Below, piece by piece: positions 46,041-58,709 of a stretch of 64,000 bases of DNA; the first letter of the stretch is position 1, and every line of letters starts with the position of its first letter. The notes under the pieces are model-generated. The model had not been told where the DNA came from. It saw only the letters and a list, made by a program, of their open reading frames with translations, and did not search any database. A program made the translations under genes and the position numbers. This DNA comes from Eucalyptus grandis (lineage: Eukaryota > Streptophyta > Magnoliopsida > Myrtales > Myrtaceae), in assembly GCF_016545825.1 (NCBI RefSeq), contig NC_052615.1, positions 34,683,516-34,747,515 on the forward strand, in the 5' to 3' direction.

Positions 46041-48998
46041 TTTCGCCGCTGCTACTGCTCTGCAACTCGTTCGTGCTCTCGATCTGTCCACTGTTTTTGC
46101 TGATTTTTTTTTTTTCTGTCAGTCCTCGGTTTAGCAGCGTCTCGATAAATGAAAAAAATAATAGAAAATGGGGAGAGGAAATTTTTGTGTTCAGTTTTTT
46201 TTATGACTTCTTGATATTTTCGCCATGCGAATAGGAGAATTTTTAATTATGGAATCAGCTTTGGATATTCTTTTTTGCGCAATTAAATGAATTTTTTTTT
46301 TGTCAGAATTAAATCTGCCACTTGTCAATTTGAAAGATTGGTCATTTCACAGTGATGATCGGGCATGGCCAAATCATTTCAATCGTATGATTTCGCTGTT
46401 ATAAAATGCGATGATAAACAAGTGAAGCGCATTATACATTCTAAATCTTTATACGTGAGCACATATGTTATTGTCGCCAAATTAAATTGCACAAATTGAA
46501 TCATAAAGTAAAATAGCAAGCTCATGTTTTAATACCTAATTCATTCATTGAATTGACATCACTCTAAAACACATACGAGTGATTGAAATGAGTATACAAT
46601 ATGTAATATACGTGTCTCTTTATCTAAAGTTATATTTATATTTGGATGTATTTTATCTCGATTTAGATTTAGATCTAGGATTTATGAGGTGTGTTTTGTG
46701 CTCTTTTAACTTGTTAGTGTTGTTCTTATTGTCTCTATACAGTGATGGCACTAGGACACTGAATATACACGCACATTGGAGGAATAATTCATGGAGAAGA
46801 AAGACACGAACACCTTGGGAAGGGAAATGTCCGACGCGTTCTTGTCATTGATGACGATGCAAAATTCGATAATCGGTTGTCGGTTGTGTTTTGATACTAT
46901 AATAAATCCGTCTTTATAGGATGAACCTGTCTCTATAGATTGTACCAAGTTGATTCATTTTTCAACTTTACTTGCTTTGCAAAATTGACATTTTATCTTA
47001 AAGTTAGGTACCTTTCTTTCGTGTGTAATGGAAAATTTTCTTCTGACTCAAAAAAAAAAATCAATCAATTTTATGCCTCCGAATCGACAAGATCCAATCG
47101 GATCCTTGTTTATTGGACTATCAAAGGCCCAATGAAAAGCCCAATTTCAAAGCCTTAGCCAATGGGCCGAGGCGGGACGGACACGAGGATCTGGCCGTGG
47201 AATTAATGAAACGCCTCTTGCTAGATTCACTGAAAGGTCCATGACAACATCGACTTGGGCTTTGGTAAAAAGAAAATAAATGGGCCTCTGTGATGTCTCA
47301 TGTCCATCACCTCCCATTACTGTAAATCACAAAAAAAAAAGAGGGAAAACGCCTATAAAACGGAATGGTGAGTTGGCAAAATATGGAAAGAAGAAGCAAC
47401 TAAAGAAAGGACAAGAGGACCAGGGTGATTCTAATCTTCATGGACTTTCGCCATTGAATCGAAAAACAACTCTCAACTTGTCCAAATCGAGATTCATCGA
47501 ACGATTAAAATTTATTGCATCTTAATCCAATGATGAAAGACTTGGAAAGGACGATACCTCCTCGAGGCCATAGACTCACTTGATAGAGGCTTGTCAAGGC
47601 TCTAGAGGGCCTTTCAAGCACCAATTACATTAGTCATACCACTCTGGTCTTCTTTTTCTCGTATGCTGTCGTGTTCACACGATCAATCTTTAAAGCTAGT
47701 AAGGAGTATTAAAGACTAGGACTAACACTTTGACTTGCGTGTTACATGTCACGTCATTAGCTCATGAAGATAATTGTCCAAATTTCTCGAACCTATTATA
47801 TTACAGCAAATTCAATTATAAATTTTTCATTTCTATCAATTTAGTTTTAAATCTTTTGAATCTTGACGATTTGTTAATTTCATTTTAAACCTCTCAATTG
47901 TGTCAATTTAGTTATAAACCTTTTGAAGTTTTTTCAATATAGATAATTGATCAAAAGGATTATATTGATGAGTTTTCAAAAGTTATAAGGTTGAATTGAA
48001 AAAACTTGAAAATATTTAAATGAAATAGGCAAATGTTAAAAGGTTTGAGACTGAATTGACCATTATATATTTTGGACAATTTTCTGGTAGCTCATGATCC
48101 TTGAGCAAGTAGAGTAAATCGTTGAATCCAAGGCGCTAGTGTTGAGGTGGTCGTGAAGTGACCCGTTGTCATTTGTTTGTCGCGCTCCACATCCGCAAAT
48201 GATATAGTTGAGGCGATGATCGGATGCTCCTAAAATGCTTTCAGTGGGAAGAAACAACGCAAGCTGTTGGAGATATATCGTCATACAATATAAATTTCAT
48301 AATACAATCAATTAGTAAGAAAAGTCAATTCATGCTTATGGATCCACACATCTCGATTGTAAATTATCAACAAGTTGTTCCCTAAGTAGAGCGACACAAA
48401 TTTTACTTTTTTCCCAATGTTCAACAGTCTCGTTGTAATGTTACCTTTGAAATTTGAATGCCATTTATGGAAACAATCACTATTAGAATTCTCGTAACAC
48501 CTTACTCGATTGCAATAGGACCAGGGGTTGCATTATTGCCGTCCAATAAGATTTAGACGTCATGATGCCATTGGAAAAATCTCCTTGTGTCTTAGAGAGG
48601 ACGTGTTCTCACAATAACTACTCAATTGGTACCCGCCACTTCATAAATTAGGACGACGTGAAAGAAGAAACGCCTTCCGCATAAAGCGTATGTCATAGTT
48701 ACCATCTTGCATTAAAGGAAATTCAAGACAAAAGATTCAATTATTAGGCTAGGCTTGTTTCGTGAAAATTCATCAAATTTGAAAATATTTTCCTAATTTT
48801 AATCATTATAATCTTTTACAATTCATGCCTATACATTTTTGTTAATTATCAAAATATGTTCTATTACTTCTTTTCCTAAAAGTTATAAATGATCAAAATT
48901 AAGAAAATTTTTAGTTTATTGATTTTCTGTGAAATTAACGGAGCCTTGCTCTTGCTCTTGTGTTATTGGATCCGTTAGGTAAAATCAAGTTACATTAT
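45867..48998. repeat. Segmental duplication, unit A (fibrillin 5' end and upstream DNA)
   Basis: This 3.1-kb stretch starts in fibrillin exon 1 at GGGGGCGTC and ends with AAGTTACATTAT. It is repeated in the same orientation directly to its right (48999-52789). Matching landmarks run through both copies in order: the exon 1 start, CGGTTTAGCAGCG, GGCCCAATGAAA, AATGGGCCGAGGCGGGAC, the GGTGATTCTAATCTT unit, the ATTCAATTATA TIR-like patch, and the final TTATTGGATC stretch. Unit A holds one copy of the 351-bp repeat (from 47424). Confidence 0.9.
46041..48998. other. Upstream region of the fibrillin gene, no other gene
   Basis: Contains the fibrillin promoter and then AT-rich repeats. A TIR-like AT-rich element lies at about 47800-48070, with arms around TCAATTTAGTTATAAACC and its imperfect complement. 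A second MITE-like patch is at 48745-48950 (GGCTTGTTTCGTGAAA to TGTGAAATTAACGGAGCC). An 81-codon frame at 47280-47525 has a loose counterpart in unit B but no sign of selection. Confidence 0.6.
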
Positions 48999-49188
48999 GG
49001 GGGCGTCAAAGGAGGGGAGGAGCGAGCGAGGGTGAGGGTGGGAGCCCTCCGGAAGCGTGAGCGTGCGGCGGCCTGAGGATGGAGGCTGCGGCGGGGGAGG
49101 CAGTGGGGGAGGCGGCGGGGAGCCTGTGGCTGCCGCGGTCGATGGACAACAAGGAGGAAGGCTGCGGCGCGAGGGAGAAGAACGCCAT
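48999..49188 (-). pseudogene. Truncated fibrillin exon 1 copy
   Basis: A diverged copy of the first part of the PAP3 coding sequence. It starts MAFFSLAPQPSSLLSIDR against MALFSLASQPSSLFSIDR in the parent and continues to a stretch matching the Ser-rich end of the transit peptide. It breaks off at 48999, where unit A ends, so everything from parent residue 58 or so onward is missing, and small indels disturb the frame. The parent's promoter and leader are copied with it. Confidence 0.88.
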
Positions 49189-49922
49189 TTTCACTGCTGC
49201 TCTGCAACTCCTGCTCTCCATCCATCCAGTGTTTTTGCTGAGATTTTTTTTTTTTTGGTCATTCCTCGGTTTAGCAGCGCCTCGATAAATAAAAAATAAT
49301 TAGAAAAAGGAGAAGAGGAAGTTTTTGTGTTCAGTTTTCTTTTTTTTTTATGACTTCTTGATATTTTCACCCTGCAAATAAGAGAATTTTTAAACGTGAA
49401 GTTGGCTTCGGATACTTTTTTTTTGTGCAATTAAATCAATCACTCGTCAATTTGAAAGATTGGTCATTTCGCCAAGAGAACCAAGCATGGCCTGATCACT
49501 CCAATTATGTAGTCTTGCTAGGTTCTATGCTCGGTTTCACTCCTATAAAATGTGATGACTAATAAGCGAGATGTGTTCATTATACATTCTAGACACTGAT
49601 ATATGAGCATAAATATTATTGTCACCAAATTAAATTGCACAAATCAAATCGAAAAGTAAAATGGCGGGCTCATGTTTTGATATCCAACTCGTAAATTGAA
49701 CTGATATCTCTTTAAAAAGCATATGAGCGATTAAATTGGGCAAGCAATATGCAATATATATCTATCTCAATCTATACATATCTATTTTTGTAGAATAAAC
49801 GAATCTTTATGGACTGTACTAAATTGATTTTTTTTTAAAATTTACTTGCTTTGTGGGATTGACATTTTTATCTCGAAGTCATGTGCATCTCTTCTATTGA
49901 AATGAAAATTTCCCTTCCAACC

Positions 49923-49953
<31 letters not shown>

Positions 49954-50383
49954 TGCTATATATATGCCATGGGATTTGTTGGTATTTCTAAATCAATTTT
50001 ATCGCCATGAATCGACGAGGTCCAATCCGATCCTTGTTTATTAGACAATCAGAGGCCCAATGAAAGCCCAATTTCAAAGCCTTAGCGAATGGGCCGAGGC
50101 GGGACCGACACGTGGATCTGGCCATGGAATTAATAAAACATCTCTCGCTAGATTAATTAAATGGGCCCTAACAACATCGACTTCGGCTTCGGTAAAAAGA
50201 AATTAAATGGGCCTCTATATGATTTTATCATGTCTATCACCTCCCATTACCATAAATCACCCCCCCCAAAAAAAAGGCCTATATAACGAAATGGTGAGTT
50301 GGCAAAATAAAAGTGGAAAGAAGAAGCTTCTAAAGAAAGCACAAGAGAACAGGAAAATGGTTTTAAGTTACGACAAAGGCGGG

Positions 50384-51466
50384 GGTGATTCTAATCTTTG
50401 GGAACTTTTGCCATTAAATCAAAAAGCAACTCTCAATTGATCAGATTGAGATTCATCGAACAATTAATGTTAATTGCATTTTAAACCAACGATGAAAGAT
50501 TTGGAAGGCACAATACCTCCTTAGGGCCATAGACTCACTTGATAGAGGCCTGTCGAGGATGTAGAGGGCCTTTTGAGCACTACTCACATTAGTCATACCA
50601 TTTTGGTCTTCTTTTTCTCATATGTTGTCGTGTTCACACGATCAATCTTTAATGCTAGTAAGGAGTGTTAAAGACTAGGAGTACCGCTTTGACTTACGTG
50701 TTACATGTCATGTCATCAGTTGCTCATGGGGATAGGTGATTCTAATCTTCGAGGACTTTTGCCATTAAATCGAAAAGCAACTCTCAATTGTTTAGATCGA
50801 GATTCATTGAACGATTAAGGTTCATTGCATTTTAATCCAACAATGAAAGATTTGGAAGGCACAATACCTCCTTGGGGCCATAGACTCACTTGATATAGGC
50901 ATGTCAAGGATGTAGAGGGCCTTTCGAGCACTACTCACATTAGTCATACCATTTTGGTCTTCTTTTTCTCATATGTTGTCGTGTTCACACGATCAATCTT
51001 TAATGCTAGTAAGGAGTGTTAAAGACTAGGAGTACCGCTTTGACTTACGTGTTACATGTCATGTCATCAGTTGCTTATGGGGATAGGTGATTCTAATCTT
51101 CGAGGACTTTTGCCATCAAATCGAAAAGCAACTCTCAATTGTTTAGATTGAGATTCATTGAACGATTAAGGTTCATTGCATTTTAATCCAACAATGAAAG
51201 ATTTGGAAGGCACAATACCTCCTTGGGGCCATAGACTCACTTGATAGAGGCATGTCAGGATGTTTTTTTTTTTTTTTTTTTTTTTTTGGTTAGAGGGCCT
51301 TTCGAGCACTACTCACATTAGTCATACCATTTTGGTCTTTTTTTTCTCATATGTTATCGTGTTCACACAATCAATCTTTAATGCTAGTAAGGAGTGTTAA
51401 AGACTAGGAGTACCGCTTTGACTTACGTGTTACATGTCATGTCATGTCATTGCTCATGGGGATCAT
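50384..51466. repeat. 351-bp unit in three tandem copies
   Basis: Copies start with GGTGATTCTAATCTT at 50384, 50735 and 51086, an exact 351-base spacing. Copies 2 and 3 are nearly identical; copy 1 differs more. Copy 3 is interrupted by 25 T plus GGT (51263-51290). The single counterpart in unit A starts at 47424. Each unit ends near GTCAT...TGCTCATGGGGAT. Confidence 0.92.
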
Positions 51467-52789
51467 TATTAAAAAATTCCTAAACCTATCATATTGCAGC
51501 AAATTCAATTATATCAATTTAGTTATAATTTTTTTTACAATTTATTAATTTAGTCATAAATCTTTCAATTATGTCGATTTAGTCTTAAACATTTTAAACT
51601 TTTGTCCATATAAATAATTGGTCAAAAAGGATTATATTAATAAATTTTCAAAAGTTATAGAGCTGAATTGACAAATCGTGAAAAAAGGTTTAAAATGAAA
51701 TAAGCAAATCATCAAAGGTTCAAGACTAAATTGGCCGCCGTATATTTTGGATTATTTTCCCGTTGCTCATGATCCATGAGCAAGTAGAGGAAATTGTTAA
51801 ATCTAGGTATAGGTTTCGACTTCTACGCCCGCATGAAAATGGGCAAAAGTCTAAGACTATGGGTTAGAGTAATAGTAGAGTAGAACTGACAAAAAACAAA
51901 GATGACCCGTTATTATTTGTTTCTTGCGCACCACATTTGCAAATGATACAGTCAAGGTGATGATTAGATGCTCCCAAAAAGCTTTTAGCAGGAAAAAACA
52001 ACACAGGCTTTTGGAGAGGGTATATTTTCATACAATACAAATTTCAAAGATGAATTTCCATGTGACTAACAAGTATAAATTTCAGACATCACATGAACGA
52101 TTAGTAAGAAAGTCATTTTTCAAAATTCATACATATGAATCCACACATCTCGATTGTAAATTATCAAAAAGTTGTTCCCTAAGCGGCATGATACAAATTT
52201 TACTTTTTTTCCAATGTTCAACAGTCTCGTTCTAATGTTACCTTCGAAATTCGGATGCCACTTATCAAAACAATCACTATTAGAATTCTTGTAACATCTT
52301 ACTCGATCGCAATATGATTAGGGGTTGCATTATTGCCGTCCAATAATATTTGGACGTCGCAATGCCATTGGAAAAATCTCACCGTGCCTTAACATAGGGA
52401 CATGTTCTCACAATAACTGCTCAATCGGTACCTGCCACTTCATAAATTAGGGCGACGAGAAAGAAAAAATGCCTTCCTTGTAAAGTATATGTCATAGTTA
52501 CCATCTTGCATTAAAGGAAATTCAAGATAAACATTTAATTATTAGTCTTTGCTTGTTTCGTGAAAGTTCATCAGATTTGAAAATATTTTCCTAACTTTAA
52601 TCATTGTTATCTTTTACAATTCATGCCTATAAATTTTTGTTAATTATGAAAATATTTTCTATTACTTCTTTCCTAAGAGTTATAAATAATCAACATTAAG
52701 AATTTCTTTAGATCATTGATTTTCCGTGAAATTAATGGAGCTTTGCTCTTGCATTATTGGATCTATTACGTAAAACTAAGTTACATTAT

Positions 52790-55700
52790 GGGTTTGTGAC
52801 CCATTTTGACATGTCTACCCGCCACTTTATAAATTAGGATGATTGCAATCTTACATTAAATTATTATTCTAGAAAAAGGTTCAATTCTTGCTATGAGTGT
52901 TGAGCTTTTACGTTATTTGATCCACTCCGAAACACACGACACAATTCTTGACGAGATATAGGAAGAGGATTTGGTACCACGTGATTGGCTCCATTTGTTT
53001 TTCGGAAAACGAATAGCTTGGACAATAATTCCTTAAAAATGATCACCGGTGTTTCTTGAAATAATTTAATCAATGGAAAATGTTTAAGTTATTAATAATA
53101 AATTTATATCTAAATATTTTCATGGATGATGAAAATATTTTTCATTAGTTATCTTTGTAAGTGATACAAATCATATATTTTTAAGAAAATACCTTCTAAA
53201 TTATTTATTTTTCGCAAGATTATTTATTCTAAATATACATCAGTAAGGAGAAATAGTCAAGATAACAAGTACAAGAAACAGCACGAATGCACTGTAACCC
53301 AGCCCACCAGACAAATCTACTGTATCAAGACTTCTTTTAACGCGAAATTAATCATATTATCAGTACGTTTGCTGCAATACAGTGGTGAAATCAGGATTTG
53401 GGGGTCTCAGATTCTTAAGGTAAGTACGTGTCTGGAGTGGTCCTCCCTCTCCTGTGCAAACGGCTCGAAAGAGATTTTGACTCCACTGTTAGATTATCTG
53501 ACATGTTGAATCGATTAATTTTTTTTTTCTTGACAATAAGTCACATGTAATATAACCTTTAAATTTAGATCGCGTTTAATCGTTCAGATTAAAGTCAAGG
53601 TAAGATAGGATAATGTGGGATTTGAAATCCTTCAAATATCTATGAATTGTAGAAAATCCAATTACATGTTTGGTGTAATTCAATATAAGATTAAAACTTT
53701 GTGAAAATTTCACTTGCCCAGCTCAAGCTCTTTAGCAACTCGTTAAACTCGCTCCCTTTAGCTCCTTAGGTTCGTCTCCTTCGCCGCCAACTTTGACAAA
53801 TCCATCACCATCTCCACCTCCACCTCCAGGCCGTAGTCCTTGGTCAGCTTTACTGCGTCGAAGGGGAATTGGACGACAGTGAAGACAAGCCGCTGGGGAA
53901 GGCGGTGGGTCGGCCAATCTAGTAAATGAGGTAGTAGCGGCGAGGCAACGGCGAAGGGTGGCGGCGAGGCGGGTGGACACTACGCGCAAACTTGGGTGTC
54001 ACTTGACGTTGACGATGAAGCCTATGATTTGGGGCTAACGAGGGGCGAGGAGGAGGTGGACAGACATCTACCGATGGCGATGGCGATGGATGACATCGAG
54101 GTAGCGACTAATGAGGGGTACACAACTATGTAGTAGACCATGATGACAGATTCGAATTCTTCTATGATAATAGTCATGTAACATATAACTTCTCATTTTC
54201 ACTGTTAGTCTTGTGAACACAATCGACAATCGCATGATGATCAAAAGTAACAACAATCAATTATCATGAGGGTGGCTCTTACATGGTGGCCGGCAAAGCA
54301 AATGTGACATTTCATTGTTCAAAGATAATTGTTAAGTTAGTTTTTTTTTTTTTTTTATCTAATCCGAGTTTATCTCGTCCCCATCTCAGTTTTTCTATTT
54401 GGATATATATTCGGGTTTATCTTATCTGAAGGAATTAACATTTGATTAGATATTTTGTTATCTTATATGGGGTTGCCAAACATAACCTTATGGACATAAA
54501 ATTAGTTAAAAGCCCGAGTAGAAGTGACCACTGGCTACATTGTTTAGGTAGAAAAATTGATCATAGAGGCGGACTTATATATATAGTCATGTTGCACTCT
54601 GTAACATACCTAATAAGATCGACTTGGATTCGGCTCCCCCACTTGGATCGCGTTTTATGCTTTGAGCTGTCCTTGCTAAGCATAATTTCATTTGGGGCGG
54701 TCAGTGTCATGATTCCGTTCTAAAAAAATCATTAGTTCGTACCCTAAAATTTTAAAAGGAGAACATCCTTTTTTGGCTTTCAAAATATTGATCCCACATA
54801 TACGTAAAATAATTTAGTGCGACGAGTATTATAAAAAAAAAATAGTTCATTTGGTTCCTCAGAGACTTTTTTTTTTTTAATAAGATCTCCTAATGTATAT
54901 ATAGAGTTCATCAACGTTGCCATAGGACACTTGTTAAATGACCAGGACATAGGAAATCCGATGTCTTCAATGCACTGTCTATCTCGTATCCTCTGTAATT
55001 GATCTTTGGAAGATTAAAACCATGCATAGTACGTCCGGGAAACTCATTATCAGAATTTTACAAAAATAGTAGAATGACAATAAAAATCAGTAGTTCATGC
55101 CTGGGGACGACCCAGTACTATCGGAATTTATGTCCTGCTAAAACCCTAATTCAATTCCCTTTCCTTTGTCAGTGCGTTTTAAGGCAAGCTGGCAAGTTCC
55201 TCCGCTTGTGCCCAGGGAATCGATTGCAACTGCCTAAGCTTCTTGTAATAATGGTGGATATGGAATTTCATGGTTAGGCCACTGAAAATCAGTTCATTGA
55301 TTGGACTGAAAGGAGTTGGTCAAAGTTTGATCAGAAGAGGACCTCTTCAGAAAAATCCATATCATTTTACATAACTCAAATCTAATCACTTCCCCTTCCC
55401 TCAATTTGGAAGCCTAGGAACATCGTTCAAAACCATTGCACTCCTAAAAAAGGCCATCCCGATTCGTCTCTATGACTATACGAGATAGAGAGATGAAAAT
55501 ATTTCAACTTATGTTGTCTCGTCTCATTAACACGAGTCTAATTGATTCAATTAAGCAATTTTTTGCATTTTCCTACTTTTAAAATTTCTAACATTGAGAG
55601 GTGAATGAGTCCATAGAGAATAAGATTGTGTGTTTGTTCCTTCTCTTCTCTTCGATTTCACTTAGGTTTTTACCCCCTGTTTCCCCAAATTTGCTTTTCG

Positions 55701-56700
55701 CCACCTACCTTCTTCCAAAATTGACCGTTTTTATTTTCCGTGTCATTGTCAATGGATAGGTGTCTCGTAAAAGATGTGGGTCAAATCAAATGAATTATGT
55801 AAGTCTGTGCATTTCCATGAAAATTGCGAGTCCACGAGGCAAAATTGTAGTGATCTGGAAGTGAAATTTCGGACTCTTTTTCTATAATTTGGTAAAATTC
55901 AATAAATGATAGTAAATTTGCCAACTGTGCCATCAATAAATGGTGGGAAACTTTATGATCGGTTATGTATTAATAAATACCAAATTAATTACATTTAAAC
56001 CTTGCTAATAATTGTGTTATTGTGATGAGGCTATTGTGAGTATTTGAAATTTTACCCGACTCATGTCGAAATTATCAATTCCATATTTATCAACTTATAT
56101 TATAATTGAATTTTCACTGTCGTTATTAAAGTTTGACAGTGTTTTTGATTTGCAGCTATTGTAAATATCTAAAAACTTACCAATTCTCATTTGATATTAT
56201 CAATGTCCATAGTGGATCAGCGTAGATGCTACCAACTTAGCTATTAATTTTACTATGGCCACCAGTGAAGAAATGATTCAATCGATTTTGAACATATTGT
56301 ATGGATGCTAATTCAATTCTAAACATTTCAATTTTGTCAATATAATTATAAACCTTTGCACAAAATTCTAGTATAGTCATTCGAGTCAATTTTGTTAAAA
56401 TTGCTAATGTGGCAGTGCGTCCTATGGGACAGCCGATGATGACCGGACTGTCATACTAGCGATTTCCATGCGATAATTGTTTTTCTTGCATCCTTCACGA
56501 AGTGAGCAACTACCTATACTAAGTAATTGGAAAACTATACTTCCAATCAAAGGAGAATCAATTACGTAACTCTTATAACCTCATAATTATTTCTATTTGT
56601 AACGAATTGTCATATTTATGCACTTTCTAATTGTTACTTAGGGTATGATTTAGGAAAGTAAGCGTAGCCGACATGCAGTCAGGAGCAAAGGCACCGAAGT
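52790..56700. other. AT-rich intergenic region, no supported gene
   Basis: Mostly AT-rich repeat-derived DNA. An AT-rich MITE-like patch lies at 53060-53225. A GC-rich island at 53730-54060 has minus-strand frames, including one readable as FPFDAVKLTKDYGLEVEVEM that ends in a stop near 53755; I do not recognise it. T/A runs occur near 54340 and 54830-54880. AT-rich TIR-like sequence is at about 56290-56430. Confidence 0.55.
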
Positions 56701-57330
56701 TGTGTGGCGCTGGCTCGTCCAATTTTCATCTAACAGGCCCAAACCTTGTTCTATTTCCTGGCTTGCCATTGATTGATTGCTACCTTACAATGAATTGGCA
56801 GAGATGGTCTGGTCTGGACCGGGTGTCTCTTTCTTGTGCTTATTCTGTCAGCAGTGGAGTGAAACTCGCTCTGGCTTCTTCTTTGAATGTCACTTTTCTG
56901 CTCAAGTATGGTGCGAAGTCATGGAGACATGCTCTGTCAGTAGGATTTCTGGAAATTGGCGAGCTGATCTTCCTTGGATTATGCAAGTAGGGAGAAGGGC
57001 AAGGAGCTGCGGAAAGCATCGGCGAAGTCCCTTCGGAGTGCTTTGCATAATGCTTTGCTTCATTATTAAGTTGCTGCATCTGTGGAGGAGAAGACCCTTC
57101 GCTTCGATTAGATTACCCGGAAAGCGTCGTTTCGAGGGCTGTTGTTAGCAAGAAGAGAGAGGGTTGCATCAGATCTCCATTGGGGGTCTGTTATCGAATC
57201 CGAATGTTCGTCTCCGAATGTTCAAGTCCTTCCTAGTTCCTATATGGAGTGCTTGCTTATTGTTTGTCTTCATTTTAAGTTGCAGCATGCTGCATGCTTA
57301 GGATTTGTAACAATGTTTTGCTAGATTGCT
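56700..57330 (+). mobile_element. LINE relic with reverse-transcriptase zinc-binding region
   Basis: Frame 56777-57148 reads WSGPGVSFLCLFCQQ followed by FFFECHFSAQVWCEVME. This is the C-x2-C ... C-x-F-S-x-x-V-W pattern of the zinc-binding (zf-RVT) domain near the C-terminus of plant L1-type retrotransposon polyproteins. Both edges are lost, no reverse-transcriptase core is present, and the other frames carry stops. It is a dead fragment. Confidence 0.6.
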
Positions 57331-57770
57331 ATGTCAGACTCACCCATATTTCGGAGTATGCGATTCAACAACTTCCTTATCCCAAAGAATGAAAATACTA
57401 TAATAACGACTAAAAATGATTTATAACTTGAAGATGTTACATTTTCAAATATCATTATAATTGACTTGTTTATATATTTATTTTGCGCAACAACACAAGG
57501 AGTTACCCTACAAAGTAAAGGGGAAACCAAACTGGGCTAAGCCGTGTGAATGACGCGTAAAAATCAATTCATGCAGGTAAAAATCGCCCGTAAAAAAAAA
57601 GAAAAAAAATACTCTCTTCTTGCACTCCAGCTATTGCGAGTTCACTCTCCACGCGGAAAAGGACAGAGACCCAACGCTCTCTCTGAGAGAGAGAGAGAGA
57701 GAGAATGGGGTTTGACTTTGATTTTTATTACCGGACCATCGAAACGCTCGCCCGGCCAGCGAGGGAGCGC

Positions 57771-57776
57771 CACGTG
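57771..57776. promoter_or_regulatory. G-box (CACGTG) upstream of the HDG5-type gene
   Basis: CACGTG in the context CGCCACGTGTGACG, about 0.94 kb upstream of the ATG and between two GA-repeat tracts. Candidate bZIP/bHLH site by sequence only. Confidence 0.35.
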
Positions 57777-57840
57777 TGACGAAACGGCGACCGATGGATT
57801 AATTGTGCGTTGATCGGTTTCGCTTCGTCAAAGCGAAACG

Positions 57841-57879
57841 AGAGAGAGAGAGACAGAGAGAGACAGAGAGAGAGAGAGG
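57841..57879. repeat. (GA)n-rich microsatellite
   Basis: GA units interrupted by two GACA steps; a shorter GA tract is at 57685-57704 and a CT tract at 58045-58062. Such tracts are common in plant core promoters and 5' leaders. Confidence 0.85.
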
Positions 57880-58709
57880 AAAAGGCCATAAATGATGACT
57901 CAACCCCACCCATTTATTGCGTCAACACGAAGACGAACCCCACCCTCTCTCTCCCCCTCTCTGTACACTGCTTCTGCTGAATTTTAGTGCCCAAGCAGCA
58001 AAAACCAAAGAGGAAGAGGAGGAAGAATAGGGTAAATATGTTTGCTCTCTCTCTCTCTCTCTGCGTTTCGGAATGCAAACCGACACTTGCTGTGCCCATG
58101 GTGCGCTTATGTCCTTACTCGAAGAGAAGGGAAAATGATATTTTTCTCTGGTTTTGCCTCTTTTTCTTTTTTCCCTTCGTTTTCTCATCCTTCTCGTTTT
58201 CTTCCTTGTAAAGTGCACTTGAAAGGCATGGTGGTTTCGGGACTCGGCCATCGGACTTGAAGCGCTTCGCGATCTTTCGTGTTCTGGGTTTTGACTCGAA
58301 CGCGGAAACCAGCGTCCCAGGTATGGCAAGTAATTATGAGCTCAAACCTCATCTTTCCAGGGGATTAATGCGGGACAAGAAAAAGAGAGATGCATTGTCT
58401 TCTTCTTCTTTGCATTTTGCACCAACTGTTTCAGCTTCCTAATTTTCTCCTCGTTTTGCTGGAAAATACTCATGAATATGAATTCCCATTTCTCACTTTA
58501 ACCTAGCTCTACGAAAGGGGTTTTTTTTTGCCCTCCTTATCCTTCGCTCAACGGGTTCTCGATCTCTCTGCATTTTTGTGTACAGGGGACGTCCAGTTGA
58601 AGAGAAAGAGGAAAGAGGACTCCGAAGGGTTTTGAACACAGCGCTTCTCTATTCTTGGTGTGTATTTACGTTTGGGAGGGAAGAAGAAAAATTAAGAGAG
58701 AGAGCAAAG

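Larger units (their letters stand above)
48999..52789. repeat. Segmental duplication, unit B
   Basis: Same-orientation copy of 45867-48998, longer (3.8 kb) because the 351-bp repeat is present three times instead of once. It ends AAGTTACATTAT at about 52789, matching the end of unit A, after which the sequences differ. Divergence between units is clearly visible (many substitutions and indels), so the event is not recent. Confidence 0.9.
57331..58709. other. Promoter and leader region of the HDG5-type gene
   Basis: Contains GA and CT microsatellites (57685-57704, 57841-57879, 58045-58062) and a G-box at 57771-57776. GTAAATATG at 58032 and TGTACAG ending 58585 could be the ends of a 5'-UTR intron. 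No separate gene is supported. Confidence 0.5.

Noticed and set aside
47280..50440. Paired small frames (81 and 77 codons) in units A and B
   Set aside because: They are alike only because the DNA is duplicated; indels shift the frame between copies and no domain or conserved end is seen.
58578..58709. In-frame upstream extension of HDG5 exon 1
   Set aside because: It begins at GTG, not ATG, and overlaps a likely leader splice acceptor; the family starts MFGDCQ.
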